Made by a program: the position numbers and the translations under genes
Assembly: GCA_020525365.1 (NCBI GenBank)
Contig: JAIZOF010000001.1
Coordinates: 744,502 to 808,501, forward strand
Reading direction: 5' to 3'
Origin: Sulfurovum sp.
GTDB lineage: Bacteria > Campylobacterota > Campylobacteria > Campylobacterales > Sulfurovaceae
DNA length: 64,000 nt
The notes under the pieces: model-generated
What the model was told of the DNA's origin: nothing
The model's input: only the letters and a program-made list of their open reading frames with translations
Databases searched by the model: none
In this document: positions 38,748 to 48,187 of the stretch, in pieces
Numbering within the stretch: position 1 is the stretch's first letter
Layout: each line of letters opens with the position of its first letter

Positions 38748-40267
38748 TGCATTCAGCTTTTTCAGTACTTGACTGGACGGTATTTGGTGTTTATTTCTTT
38801 ATTTTGATACTAACTTCTGCTATCTTTAGTCGTATCAAGGTTAAAAGTACCCGTGACTATTTTATTGGAGACAACTCTGTACCAATGTTTGCTGTAGCAA
38901 TCTCGGTATTGGCAACTTCACAGTCAGCAGCAACCTTTCTTGGTGGTCCTGAGTACAGTTATAGTAAAGATCTTACCTTTATTGGTTTTTACGTTTCAGC
39001 ACTTTTAGCAATTGTTTTTGTTGCCAAGGTACTCATTCCTCGTTTTTATGCCATCAAAGCGGTTACTGTTTATGAATTACTTGAAAAGTGCTATGGAAAA
39101 AAGGCAAAAAAACAGGCAGGAGTCATGTTTCTTGCTGGACGGCTTTTTGCTTCGGGGGCAAGACTCTATATAGGTGCACTTGCTATCTCAATGATACTTT
39201 TTCTTGATATTACGACCTCCCATATGGCACTCTCTATTGCCATATTAATGTTTGGAGCATTGTCATATGCATACTTTGGTGGAGTGAAGTCTGTAATTTT
39301 CTCAGATATTATTCAAGCAGTAACCTATATAGGAGCAGGAGTTTCGGTATTGGTTTACCTCTATATGAGTCTCAATGGTGACCTTGGTACAATTTATCAA
39401 ACCCTTCAGATGGACAGTAAGTTGAAATTTATAGATACCTCTTTTTCAGGTAGTTTTAGTATTTGGGCATTATTTGGTGGCTGGCTACTACTTAATATTG
39501 CTGCTTACGGAATGGATCAGGATATGACACAGCGTGCATTGGCATGCAAAGACACCAAAGAGGCACAGCATTCACTGATGATGAGTATCTATATGACTAT
39601 TCCAGTGGCTATCTTATTTCTTTTTATTGGACTACTGCTTTATCTCTTTTATAGACACCCTGAACTCTCAGGGTTCAAGACTGATGTGGTACAAAAATTT
39701 AATGGAGAGAAGATTACTATTTTTATGTATTATATTCTCCATGAGATGCCTGAAGGTATGCGTGGACTTGTAACTATTGGTGCAGTAGCTGCAGCATTGA
39801 GTAGTTCAAACTCTGTATTAAGTGCCATGGCATCGGTTGCAATAGAGGATCTCTATAAGCCATGGAGACAGAAGCAGGGTATATATGATGAAATGCACTT
39901 TATCAAAGCAGGACGTATAGCAGTACTTCTATTTGCTATAGCACTTTCACTCATGGCAATGCTAAGTTACTACTGGCAACGCTATACTAATTTGCCACTT
40001 TTAAGTTTTGCGCTTGGTGTCATGGCATTTGCCTATACAGGATTACTTGGAGTATATGGTGCAGCTATTTTTACAACACGAGGGTCAGCTGAAACTGTAC
40101 CGCTAGCACTCATAGGTGGATTTGTAACGGTATTGCTTTTGCAGCCGTATATACTGGGTAGTATGCTTAGCTTCAAACTAGGGTTTGCATGGCAGATTGT
40201 TGCAGGAACGGTAGTAGCATTTGGGGTGATGATGACAAAACAAAAGAGAGAGAAACATGGCATATGA
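38747..40267 (+). CDS. Sodium:solute symporter family transporter
   Basis: A 506-residue SSS-family permease (about 13 helices). The family signature is visible in VKSTRDYFIGDNSVPMFAVAIS near residue 31, FLGGPEYSYSKDLTF near 63, and a GARLYIGALAISMILF stretch near 136. The gene shares its first base with the amidase stop and its end overlaps anmK by 11 bases. That tight link suggests the substrate is a cell-wall sugar, for example MurNAc or anhydro-MurNAc; this is an inference from context only. Confidence 0.88.
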   Translation: MHSAFSVLDWTVFGVYFFILILTSAIFSRIKVKSTRDYFIGDNSVPMFAVAISVLATSQSAATFLGGPEYSYSKDLTFIGFYVSALLAIVFVAKVLIPRFYAIKAVTVYELLEKCYGKKAKKQAGVMFLAGRLFASGARLYIGALAISMILFLDITTSHMALSIAILMFGALSYAYFGGVKSVIFSDIIQAVTYIGAGVSVLVYLYMSLNGDLGTIYQTLQMDSKLKFIDTSFSGSFSIWALFGGWLLLNIAAYGMDQDMTQRALACKDTKEAQHSLMMSIYMTIPVAILFLFIGLLLYLFYRHPELSGFKTDVVQKFNGEKITIFMYYILHEMPEGMRGLVTIGAVAAALSSSNSVLSAMASVAIEDLYKPWRQKQGIYDEMHFIKAGRIAVLLFAIALSLMAMLSYYWQRYTNLPLLSFALGVMAFAYTGLLGVYGAAIFTTRGSAETVPLALIGGFVTVLLLQPYILGSMLSFKLGFAWQIVAGTVVAFGVMMTKQKREKHGI

Positions 40268-41333
40268 ATACTATATAGGCATGATGTCAGGCACCTCTAT
40301 GGATAGCATTGATGTAGTATTGTGTGGCCTCGATGAAACCTCTTGTAAACTACTAGCAAGCTATGAGCACCCTTTTCCCACTATACTAAAAGATGAAATT
40401 ATTACAACAATACAAGATAATGTACCAATTCAGACTATAGGTGCACTAGATCATAGACTTGGTTTGCTCTTTTCTGAGGCAGTAAATACCTTTATAGATA
40501 AAAAAGAGATCAATAGGGAAGATATTGTTGCTATAGGTTCACACGGGCAGACACTTTGGCATGAGCCACTGGGAAATACACCATTTACAATGCAATTAGG
40601 CGATCCTAATATTATTGTAGCAAAAACAGGATTGAAGGTTGTAGCAAATTTTAGACACAAAGATATGGCTTTTGGTGGAAGTGGGGCACCTCTTGCACCA
40701 GCATTCCATCAGTTTCTTTTTGATAAAAGCAGTACGATGTGTATTGTAAACATAGGAGGAATTGCCAATATTACAGTACTAGGAGAACAACTACTTGGTT
40801 ATGATATTGGTCCAGGGAATATGTTAATGGATGCATGGATACAAGAGCATCAGGATCAAAGATATGATGAAAATGGTGTATGGTCAAAAAATGGTAGTGT
40901 AAATTATACCTTACTTGATATGATGATGGCAGACAGCTATTTTGCACAACCATATCCTAAAAGCACAGGTCGGGAAAAGTTCAATATTGCTTGGCTAAAT
41001 AAGCATATCAGTACCCAGTACCCAGTACCCAATGCCATTGATATTCAGCGTACTCTTTTGGAATTAACTGCTCAAAGTATCTCCAATGAAGTGCTTAAGT
41101 TTAGCCCCGATATGCTATTGCTTAGTGGTGGAGGTGCAAATAATATTTTTCTCATTGAGCGTATTGCTACACTCATGCCCAACATACAGGTGAGCATCAT
41201 AGAACAGAGAGACTGGATAGAGGGAATGATGATGGCATGGTTGGCATATAAACGAATTCATGAAGTACCAATTAATCTCAAAGAGGTAACGGGAGCAAAA
41301 GAAAATACTATTTTAGGTATAGTGTATATATGA
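40257..41333 (+). CDS. anmK: Anhydro-N-acetylmuramic acid kinase
   Basis: AnmK opens the 1,6-anhydro ring of anhMurNAc and phosphorylates it to MurNAc 6-phosphate, using ATP. The 358-residue protein has GMMSGTSMDSIDVVL near residue 8, AIGSHGQTLWH near 95, IVNIGGIANIT near 162 and ILLLSGGGANN-like LLLSGGGANNIF near 285. Length fits. The gene contains a three-copy seven-base repeat at 41011-41031. Confidence 0.95.
   Translation: MAYEYYIGMMSGTSMDSIDVVLCGLDETSCKLLASYEHPFPTILKDEIITTIQDNVPIQTIGALDHRLGLLFSEAVNTFIDKKEINREDIVAIGSHGQTLWHEPLGNTPFTMQLGDPNIIVAKTGLKVVANFRHKDMAFGGSGAPLAPAFHQFLFDKSSTMCIVNIGGIANITVLGEQLLGYDIGPGNMLMDAWIQEHQDQRYDENGVWSKNGSVNYTLLDMMMADSYFAQPYPKSTGREKFNIAWLNKHISTQYPVPNAIDIQRTLLELTAQSISNEVLKFSPDMLLLSGGGANNIFLIERIATLMPNIQVSIIEQRDWIEGMMMAWLAYKRIHEVPINLKEVTGAKENTILGIVYI
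41011..41031 (+). repeat. Tandem heptanucleotide (GTACCCA)x3 inside anmK
   Basis: Three exact copies of a seven-base unit in the coding region. Because seven is not a multiple of three, loss or gain of one copy would shift the anmK frame. Confidence 0.9.
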
Positions 41334-41395
41334 AAGTTTATACAGTAGGTATTAATTGATCAATTATAAGGTAAACAATAAACAAAAAATGATAC

Positions 41396-42346
41396 ATGAA
41401 GAATAAGAAACCAAATATAAAACTCACAGAGTGGTTGGAACACTATAAGGTCAATAGCGAACTTATTCCACTTGCCGGAGATGCAAGTTTTAGAAAGTAT
41501 TATCGTGTAGCAGATAATTTTCATAGAGGGATTGTCATGGATGCTTCAATGCAGCCTGAAAGTGTTGAGCCTTTTATTAATATTGCTCATCTCCTTTTTG
41601 AAACAGGAGTACGTACACCTAAGATCAATGCCTTTGATGCAGAACAGGGATTTATTTTTATGGAAGATGTGGGTAATACACATTTTTATGATGTAGTAGA
41701 AACTGAAAAAGAGACTATTTATCCAAAGGCTATTGACACTATTGTTAAAATGCAATATGTTGATGTCAGAGGGCTACCCTTGTATGACCATGATTTTCTA
41801 TTTTTTGAGATGGAACTTATGGAGGAGTGGTATTTGAAAAAGTATTTAAGTAAAATACTTTCAGTCAAAGAAAAAACACAATTAAACACAATGCTGGATC
41901 AAATCACCAATGTAGTACTTGAGCAACCACAGGGATTTTTTGTACATCGTGATTACCACTCACGCAACTTAATGTTTAACCATGATGATGCACTGGTTGT
42001 GATAGATTTTCAGGATGCTAGAGTGGGGTCACTTACCTATGATTTAGTCTCTTTGCTACGCGATGTTTATGTAGAGCTTGATCCCAAAGAGGTAGAACAG
42101 ATGGCACTATACTTTCGAGATGCTAAAGGACTCAACGTAGATGATGCAACTTTTATGAAGTGGTTTGATTTTACTGGACTACAACGTCATATTAAAATAC
42201 TTGGTATTTTTGCACGCCTTGCATTACGTGATGGAAAAGAAAGTTACCTAAAGAATATACCTATGACACTGAAATATATTATGCAGATAGTTTCAAAATA
42301 TGATGAGATAAATCCTCTTAAAATATTACTAGACACAACACAATAA
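41396..42346 (+). CDS. amgK: N-acetylmuramate/N-acetylglucosamine kinase AmgK
   Basis: AmgK phosphorylates MurNAc (and GlcNAc) at the anomeric carbon, giving MurNAc alpha-1-phosphate for MurU. The 316-residue protein has the aminoglycoside-phosphotransferase-like fold: PLAGDASFRKYYRV near the start, the catalytic loop HRDYHSRN at 184-191 and the metal-binding IDFQDAR at 203-209. PLAGDASFRRYYRV-type starts are typical of AmgK. The specific assignment is supported by anmK upstream and murU downstream. Confidence 0.88.
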   Translation: MKNKKPNIKLTEWLEHYKVNSELIPLAGDASFRKYYRVADNFHRGIVMDASMQPESVEPFINIAHLLFETGVRTPKINAFDAEQGFIFMEDVGNTHFYDVVETEKETIYPKAIDTIVKMQYVDVRGLPLYDHDFLFFEMELMEEWYLKKYLSKILSVKEKTQLNTMLDQITNVVLEQPQGFFVHRDYHSRNLMFNHDDALVVIDFQDARVGSLTYDLVSLLRDVYVELDPKEVEQMALYFRDAKGLNVDDATFMKWFDFTGLQRHIKILGIFARLALRDGKESYLKNIPMTLKYIMQIVSKYDEINPLKILLDTTQ

Positions 42347-42400
42347 TAAGCACTAATTGGCTAAAATACCCCCCTTAACAGTCTTAAAAAAGGTTTGGTC

Positions 42401-44659
42401 ATGGCAAAAAGTAGAGATTTTTTACGCAGAATTGTTGAAGAGGATCTCAAATTAGAAAAATATAGTGAGATTGTAACACGATTTCCTCCAGAGCCTAATG
42501 GCTTTCCTCATATTGGACATGCCAAATCAATTACCATTAATTTTGGTATTGCTAGAGATTACGGTGGATACTGTCATCTAAGAATGGATGATACCAATCC
42601 AACGACTGAAGATACCAAGTATGTAGAGGCAATCAAAGATGCTGTAGAGTGGTTAGGCTTTAAGTGGAACAGTAAAGTGCACTATACCTCTGACTATTTT
42701 AACAGACTGTATGCGTATGCAATAGATCTTATCAAAATGGGAAAGGCTTATGTAGATAGTCTAAGCGAAGAAGAGATGAGAGAGTATCGTGGTACAGTCA
42801 CAGTACCAGGAAAACGAAGTAAATATGCACAACGCAGTATTGAAGAGAATCTTGATCTATTTGAAAAAATGAAAAATGGTGAGTTTGCAGAGGGTGCACA
42901 TATTCTCAGAGCTAAAATTGATATGGCATCACCTAATATGAAAATGCGTGACCCACTGCTTTACCGCATACGTCATGCACATCACTATCGTGCTGGTGAT
43001 AAGTGGGCAATTTATCCAATGTATGATTTTGCACACTGTCTTTCTGATTATATCGAAGGAATTACTCACTCACTTTGTACATTGGAGTTTGAGAATAACC
43101 GTGAGATTTATGAGTGGGTTATTGAGACACTTAAACTCAAGTCTCCACGACCATATCAATATGAGTTTGCTAGACTTAATATCAACTATACGGTAATGAG
43201 TAAACGAAAATTGCTTGAGTTGGTAGAAAAGAAAGTTGTTAGTGGATGGGATGACCCGCGTATGCCTACTATTGCAGGCTACAAGCGAAGAGGCTATACT
43301 CCTGAATCTATTCTTGCTTTTTGTGACCAGATAGGAGTTGCTAAAGCCAATTCGGTAGTGGATATTTCTCAGCTTGAATTTTGTATACGAGATGACCTCA
43401 ATCTTAAAGTACCACGTGTAATGTGCGTAATGGAGCCACTCAAGGTCACTATTATTAATTATGAAGGAAGAGAAGAGATAGAAGCCTCCTATTATCCTCA
43501 TGATGTCCCTAAAGAGGGCATGAGAAGATTACCGTTTTCTAATGAGATATATATCAATCGTGAGGACTTTAATGAAAATCCACCTAAAGGGTATTTTCGA
43601 TTGACACCCGATCAGCCTGTACGTTTGAAGTATGCTTATATTATTGTCTGCAAAGAAGTGGTAAAAGACAAAGAGGGCAATATTGTTGAGATAAAGGCAG
43701 AGTATTATTCTGATTCTAAAAGTGGTTCAGATACCAGTGGCATTAAAGTTAAAAGTGCTATTCAGTGGGTAGAGGAGAGTAGTGCAAAGCAGATAGAAGT
43801 GAGACTTTATGATAGACTCTTTCAGACAGAAGCACCACAAGGGGTTGAAGATATTAACCCTAACTCCTTAAAGATTATTAAAAATGCACTTATTGAACCA
43901 GCTGTTGTGATAGAAAAACCTGATGTACGTTTTCAGTTTGAAAGAGAGGGATATTTTTTTGTGGAACCAGTAGATTATACCGATAGGGCACCTGTCTTTA
44001 ATAAGATTGTTTCACTTAAGGATTCGTGGGGAAAAAAGAAAAAATCCTCTCAGAAAAACCTTAAAGGGTTAAAGAAAAAATTACAAAAAAATATGCAAGT
44101 AGAGGGTGAAGTAGTGCCCATGAATACAGATGAGAAGATATTGTTTAATAGATATATCAATGTGTTGAATCTAAATAGCACTGTTGCGGAGATGATTGCA
44201 AGAGATAAGCAACTCTCACAATTTTTTGAGGAGACACTTAAGGCATATAATGCACCTGCAAGCATTGCCAATTTTGTTGTAAATGAGGTTGCAAGAGAGA
44301 TCAAGAAGGGCAATGTGCTAAAGTTTGCACCACAACAACTTGCTGTACTGGTGAAGATGATAGACGATGAGATTATCTCAACCAAAATTGCAAAAGAGAT
44401 ATTTGAGACAATGTGTCAAGAGGAGATTGACCCTATAGCTTATGTAGAAGAGAATGGGCTCAGGCAGATAAGTGACCCTGCCGATATCCTGCCCATCGTT
44501 GATGATGTTATTGTCAAAAATCCTGAAAATGTACAGAAGTATAAAGATGGCAATCAGAAGCTTTTTGGTTTTTTTGTGGGTCAAGTACTGAAGGCAACTG
44601 AAGGGAAAGCAAACCCAACAGTAGTAAATGATTTAGTACAACAACGTTTAGAAGAGTAG
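42401..44659 (+). CDS. glnS: Glutaminyl-tRNA synthetase with a YqeY-like C-terminal domain
   Basis: GlnRS charges tRNA-Gln directly with glutamine. The 752-residue protein has PPEPNGFPHIGH (HIGH at 37-40) and VMSKRK at 265-270 (KMSKS equivalent), then the beta-barrel anticodon-binding part to about residue 540. A Lys-rich linker (about 544-575) leads to a GatB/YqeY-type helical domain (about 580-752), as described for Deinococcus GlnRS. Many Campylobacterota lack GlnRS and use GatCAB. ATG at 42401 has AAAGG seven bases upstream. It lies between amgK and murU. Confidence 0.95.
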   Translation: MAKSRDFLRRIVEEDLKLEKYSEIVTRFPPEPNGFPHIGHAKSITINFGIARDYGGYCHLRMDDTNPTTEDTKYVEAIKDAVEWLGFKWNSKVHYTSDYFNRLYAYAIDLIKMGKAYVDSLSEEEMREYRGTVTVPGKRSKYAQRSIEENLDLFEKMKNGEFAEGAHILRAKIDMASPNMKMRDPLLYRIRHAHHYRAGDKWAIYPMYDFAHCLSDYIEGITHSLCTLEFENNREIYEWVIETLKLKSPRPYQYEFARLNINYTVMSKRKLLELVEKKVVSGWDDPRMPTIAGYKRRGYTPESILAFCDQIGVAKANSVVDISQLEFCIRDDLNLKVPRVMCVMEPLKVTIINYEGREEIEASYYPHDVPKEGMRRLPFSNEIYINREDFNENPPKGYFRLTPDQPVRLKYAYIIVCKEVVKDKEGNIVEIKAEYYSDSKSGSDTSGIKVKSAIQWVEESSAKQIEVRLYDRLFQTEAPQGVEDINPNSLKIIKNALIEPAVVIEKPDVRFQFEREGYFFVEPVDYTDRAPVFNKIVSLKDSWGKKKKSSQKNLKGLKKKLQKNMQVEGEVVPMNTDEKILFNRYINVLNLNSTVAEMIARDKQLSQFFEETLKAYNAPASIANFVVNEVAREIKKGNVLKFAPQQLAVLVKMIDDEIISTKIAKEIFETMCQEEIDPIAYVEENGLRQISDPADILPIVDDVIVKNPENVQKYKDGNQKLFGFFVGQVLKATEGKANPTVVNDLVQQRLEE

Positions 44660-44667
44660 CCAAAAAG

Positions 44668-45339
44668 ATGCAAACTATGATTCTTGCGGCTGGATTGGGT
44701 AAACGTATGAGACCATTAACCAATCATACGCCTAAGCCACTACTTGAAGTTCACGGTATACCGTTAATTGTTTGGCATTTGAAGAAGCTGGCACACTATG
44801 GTTTTAAAGAGGTAATTATTAATATTGCACATCTAGGTTACAAGATACCTGAAGTATTGGGAGATGGTTCAAAGTGGGGACTTTCTGTTGTATACTCTGA
44901 TGAGCAGGAGGAGGGTGGTCTTGAGAGTGCAGGAGGGATTGTAAAAGCATTACCATACCTTTCTAAGAGTGACCCTTTTTTTGTCATAAATGGTGATGTA
45001 TGGACAGATTATAATTTTGACCCCAATAGAATATTAGAAGATGATATTTTAGCACATCTTATTCTTGTACCCAATCCAAAACATAATCCAAAGGGTGATT
45101 TTACATTACTTGATGGTAAGGTATATGATAGTAGGCAATATACCTTTTCGGGGATAGGGTATTACTCACCAAAACTCTTTAAGGGTGTTCCATATGGCAA
45201 AAGTGCACTTGCTCCTTTGCTGCGTACTGCAATGCTTGAAGGAAAAGTTAGTGGAGAGCTTTATATGGGAGAATGGTATGATATTGGAACACCAGAGCGT
45301 CTAAAGATGCTTAATACCCATTTTTGTACTAACAACTAA
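44668..45339 (+). CDS. murU: N-acetylmuramate alpha-1-phosphate uridylyltransferase MurU
   Basis: MurU makes UDP-MurNAc from MurNAc alpha-1-phosphate and UTP, completing the shortcut that bypasses MurA/MurB (and so fosfomycin). The 223-residue nucleotidyltransferase has LAAGLGKRMRPLTNHTPKPLLEV at its start, ESAGGIVKALPYL near 90 and a VINGDVWTDYNF motif near 107. Size and motifs fit MurU better than the longer GlmU or RfbA. Eight bases after glnS; its end overlaps the convergent HAD gene by 11 bases. Confidence 0.9.
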   Translation: MQTMILAAGLGKRMRPLTNHTPKPLLEVHGIPLIVWHLKKLAHYGFKEVIINIAHLGYKIPEVLGDGSKWGLSVVYSDEQEEGGLESAGGIVKALPYLSKSDPFFVINGDVWTDYNFDPNRILEDDILAHLILVPNPKHNPKGDFTLLDGKVYDSRQYTFSGIGYYSPKLFKGVPYGKSALAPLLRTAMLEGKVSGELYMGEWYDIGTPERLKMLNTHFCTNN

Positions 45340-46153
45340 GGGTTGAGAGGTATTTTGCAACAGCATCTTCATCATTACTGTGTGGAAGAATGATATTGGC
45401 AACAGACTTTACTTCATCAAGTGCATTAGAAACTGCCACTGATGTACCTGCAAGCTCAAACATTCCCACATCATTGATCGAGTCTCCAAAGACTGTTACA
45501 TCAGACAGGTCACACCCTAAGTATTCGACAACTTTTTTCAATGCACAGGACTTATCACCTTCTGGGTGGAGTAAAGTCAAAAACCAGCCACCACCATATT
45601 TTTCTGGTGACATTTTTGCTTCTACCACATCACCAAAACACTCTTTTATTGCTTGATAGAGTGGACGTAACTGCGTCTCATTTCCAAAGTAGACAATTTT
45701 GAGATTCTCTTCCATTGTACGGTTAGTGGGGTTAAACTGCATACGCGGGTCATCTTTATAGCCCTTGAGTACCTCTTTTTGATAACTATTTAGACGACGA
45801 GGATAGAGAAAAGTTTCATTAATATTTTTATCTTTGATACCAATGATAAAGGGGTCAATATTGTATTGCAGACCAAGTTCTACAATGGCATCACCTAGTA
45901 CTTTGTCAATACTTTTAAGATCAATAATTTTTTGTTCAGGGGTAATAATAATGGCACCATCAAGAAGAATCATGGGAGCATTGATATGTAGTTGCGAGAG
46001 TAACTCTTTAGATTTGGTAAAACTGCGTGCTGTTGCCACCCCCATTGTAGCATACCGAGCAGTATGGTTCCATGTCTGAATACTAAATGGGCTCAGTGTA
46101 AGATCAGAACGAAGAAAAGTATGATCTAAATCAGTAATGTAAACAGAGCGCAT
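45329..46153 (-). CDS. HAD-superfamily (Cof-type) phosphatase
   Basis: A 274-residue HAD hydrolase: nucleophile Asp8 and acid/base Asp10 in ITDLDHTFL, a C2-type cap domain in the middle, and the C-terminal GDSINDVGMFELAGTSVAVSNA motif. Cof-type enzymes dephosphorylate sugar phosphates and similar small molecules. It lies convergent to murU; a role as MurNAc 6-phosphate phosphatase, needed between AnmK and AmgK, is conceivable but unproven. The downstream nnrS gene on the opposite side is three bases away. Confidence 0.85.
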   Translation of the reverse strand: MRSVYITDLDHTFLRSDLTLSPFSIQTWNHTARYATMGVATARSFTKSKELLSQLHINAPMILLDGAIIITPEQKIIDLKSIDKVLGDAIVELGLQYNIDPFIIGIKDKNINETFLYPRRLNSYQKEVLKGYKDDPRMQFNPTNRTMEENLKIVYFGNETQLRPLYQAIKECFGDVVEAKMSPEKYGGGWFLTLLHPEGDKSCALKKVVEYLGCDLSDVTVFGDSINDVGMFELAGTSVAVSNALDEVKSVANIILPHSNDEDAVAKYLSTLSC

Positions 46154-46156
46154 ACT

Positions 46157-47344
46157 TTATGCCAATCTTTTACCATAAATAAGTACAGCAAAAAATCGTA
46201 TTGCCCAAAGGGTAAACATGATTATCCAAACAGTAACAGAGATATCAAAAAAAATCATGAAGTTCCATCCAAATGCTGCAGCAAGAGAGACAAACAGGCG
46301 CACAATGACAACCAATTGTGTCCAGTTAAACAGTACCTTCTCCCACATGCCCACTTGCATTATATTGCCAGAGTGCCCAATGGTTACGCGGGTACCAAAC
46401 CCAATCAATATGGTAAAGACAAAACCTAGCATAAGAATATGAATATCAAGAAAGAGAAAGTTGGTACCTGCAATGAGTGTTGTTAGATTTGTCATGGCAC
46501 CAAAAATGAGTGCAACAGGTATCCAGTAGAGTGCTAGATGGAGGATCCAAAGTAGAGGATTGGGGTTAGGGAAAGGGAGGTTCCATCTAAGTATTTCTTT
46601 ACCTATAATGTAAGCAAGAATGATGTCAACAATAAAAGAACCATTAGTATGGATGCTTTCAATGATGACATGCAATAGCAGAAGAGTAAATATTATTTTA
46701 AGTAGACTAAGATTTTTTTCTACCATGCAATGAGAAAAGAAGGGCACCATACGTTGTGCAACAGAGAAAGTTAGCGGGAAGATATAAAGGTAAATACCAG
46801 CTTCTAATGCAACATTAATCATGGGTGCATAAAAAAGTGATCCTACAATAAAAATAAAGTGTGACAAAAGCCCAAAACCCATTGCAGTTAAGATCCAAAA
46901 TATATCATGATTGTCAGCCATAGCACTATTTCTATAAATATTTTGAAGAATATTAAATACCATGACATGTCCAATAAAAAGTATAAGCATACCAGTATAA
47001 GAAAAGAGAGGTGAGATTATGCTTCCAAATAGGAACAGCATCGTACCAAGACAGTAGAGACCAAAGACCTGCATATAACGTTTTTTTTCAATGGGTGGTG
47101 TAGAAGTGAAGCGTGGAAAAGTTGTAAATAAAAAGGCTACAAATGCTGGTGTAAAGAACAGGTAGAGCATACTGTAGCCATGAAAATTAGATGCAGGTAT
47201 TTCTAAATTAGTGATACCTTTATAGGAGAGCATAAAAATAAGCATGGCAATAATTGCATTGATGAATGCCAAGAGAAAAAAGGGTTGATGAGGTTGCAAG
47301 AAAAAGTAGTGTGACTCAGTTTTTTTATGAAATTGCATATGCAT
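46157..47344 (-). CDS. nnrS: NnrS-family membrane protein
   Basis: A 395-residue inner-membrane protein with about 12 helices and the NnrS start FFLQPHQPFFLLAFINA; NnrS proteins bind heme and copper and are linked to nitric oxide tolerance and denitrification. A HSGNIMQVGMWEK segment near residue 337 is typical. An alternative ATG two codons in is possible. It lies upstream of the HAD gene on the same strand, three bases apart. Confidence 0.9.
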   Translation of the reverse strand: MHMQFHKKTESHYFFLQPHQPFFLLAFINAIIAMLIFMLSYKGITNLEIPASNFHGYSMLYLFFTPAFVAFLFTTFPRFTSTPPIEKKRYMQVFGLYCLGTMLFLFGSIISPLFSYTGMLILFIGHVMVFNILQNIYRNSAMADNHDIFWILTAMGFGLLSHFIFIVGSLFYAPMINVALEAGIYLYIFPLTFSVAQRMVPFFSHCMVEKNLSLLKIIFTLLLLHVIIESIHTNGSFIVDIILAYIIGKEILRWNLPFPNPNPLLWILHLALYWIPVALIFGAMTNLTTLIAGTNFLFLDIHILMLGFVFTILIGFGTRVTIGHSGNIMQVGMWEKVLFNWTQLVVIVRLFVSLAAAFGWNFMIFFDISVTVWIIMFTLWAIRFFAVLIYGKRLA

Positions 47345-47450
47345 GGATTACCTTTTTTGTGGGCATCATAACAAAAGCATTTTAAAGTACGATTGAGGCA
47401 TATCAAGAAATACCCATAGATTATTGATATACCCCCATGGAAGTAATAAC

Positions 47451-48185
47451 TTATTTAAGGTTAGGTCTTGGTGTCTTGTCTGTTATGCTTGGAAGCTGTG
47501 GATACGAAATAATAGGCTTTCTGCCTTTAAGTGCACCCAAAAATACAATAATTTTCTCTACGTCTGCATCGGAAATATCTTTACCAAGTTGTGTTCTCCC
47601 CATCTCTTGAATTGCCTCCTTGAGCGACCAGATGGCACCATTGTGGAAGTAGGGTGCAGTTTGGGTAATGTTTCTCAGTGTTGGTACTTTAACCATACCA
47701 TTTTTATTGCCCTTAAAGTCACCAACATTAGCATATTTGTATGGACGAACAAGTGGGAACTTCTGCATGCTTCCACCTAGAGCAATGCCAGTATGACATG
47801 CAGTACAACCTATGTCAATAAAGGTGTTAAGTCCCTCCTTCTCGGCATCCGTTAAAGCATCTTTTTTTCCATTGAGGAAATCATCAAAGCGTGATGGTGT
47901 AACCAATGTTCTTTCAAAGATGCCAATGGTTTTTGTGATGGTTTCAAAGTCTATCTTTACATTGTTGCCATAAGCTTTTTTAAATTCAGCTATATACGCA
48001 GGCATGGAGTTAATTCTTGCCTCAACAAGTGTAGGTGGTGCGGCCATTTCTGGTACTGCTTGCATGGGACCTTTTGCTTGATCTTCAAGGGTAGGACTTC
48101 TTCCATCCCAGAACTGTTTTTGTGCAAAAACAGCATTATAAACAGTAGGAAAATACTTTTGTACTATCTGGATATGGGAATCAAA
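47451..48185 (-). pseudogene. Di-heme cytochrome c peroxidase, C-terminal remnant
   Basis: The open frame matches the second heme domain of bacterial di-heme cytochrome c peroxidase: FWDGRSPTLEDQAKGPMQ near its start, DIGCTACHTGIALGG with the CxxCH heme site, and VPTLRNITQTAPYFHNGAIWSL. The first 130 or so residues, including signal peptide and first CxxCH, are missing: the frame meets a TAA at 48186-48188, just where another gene begins. An internal ATG at 48065 could start a 204-residue fragment, but without a signal peptide it would not be exported. Probably a dead fragment. Confidence 0.8.
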
Positions 48186-48187
48186 TT

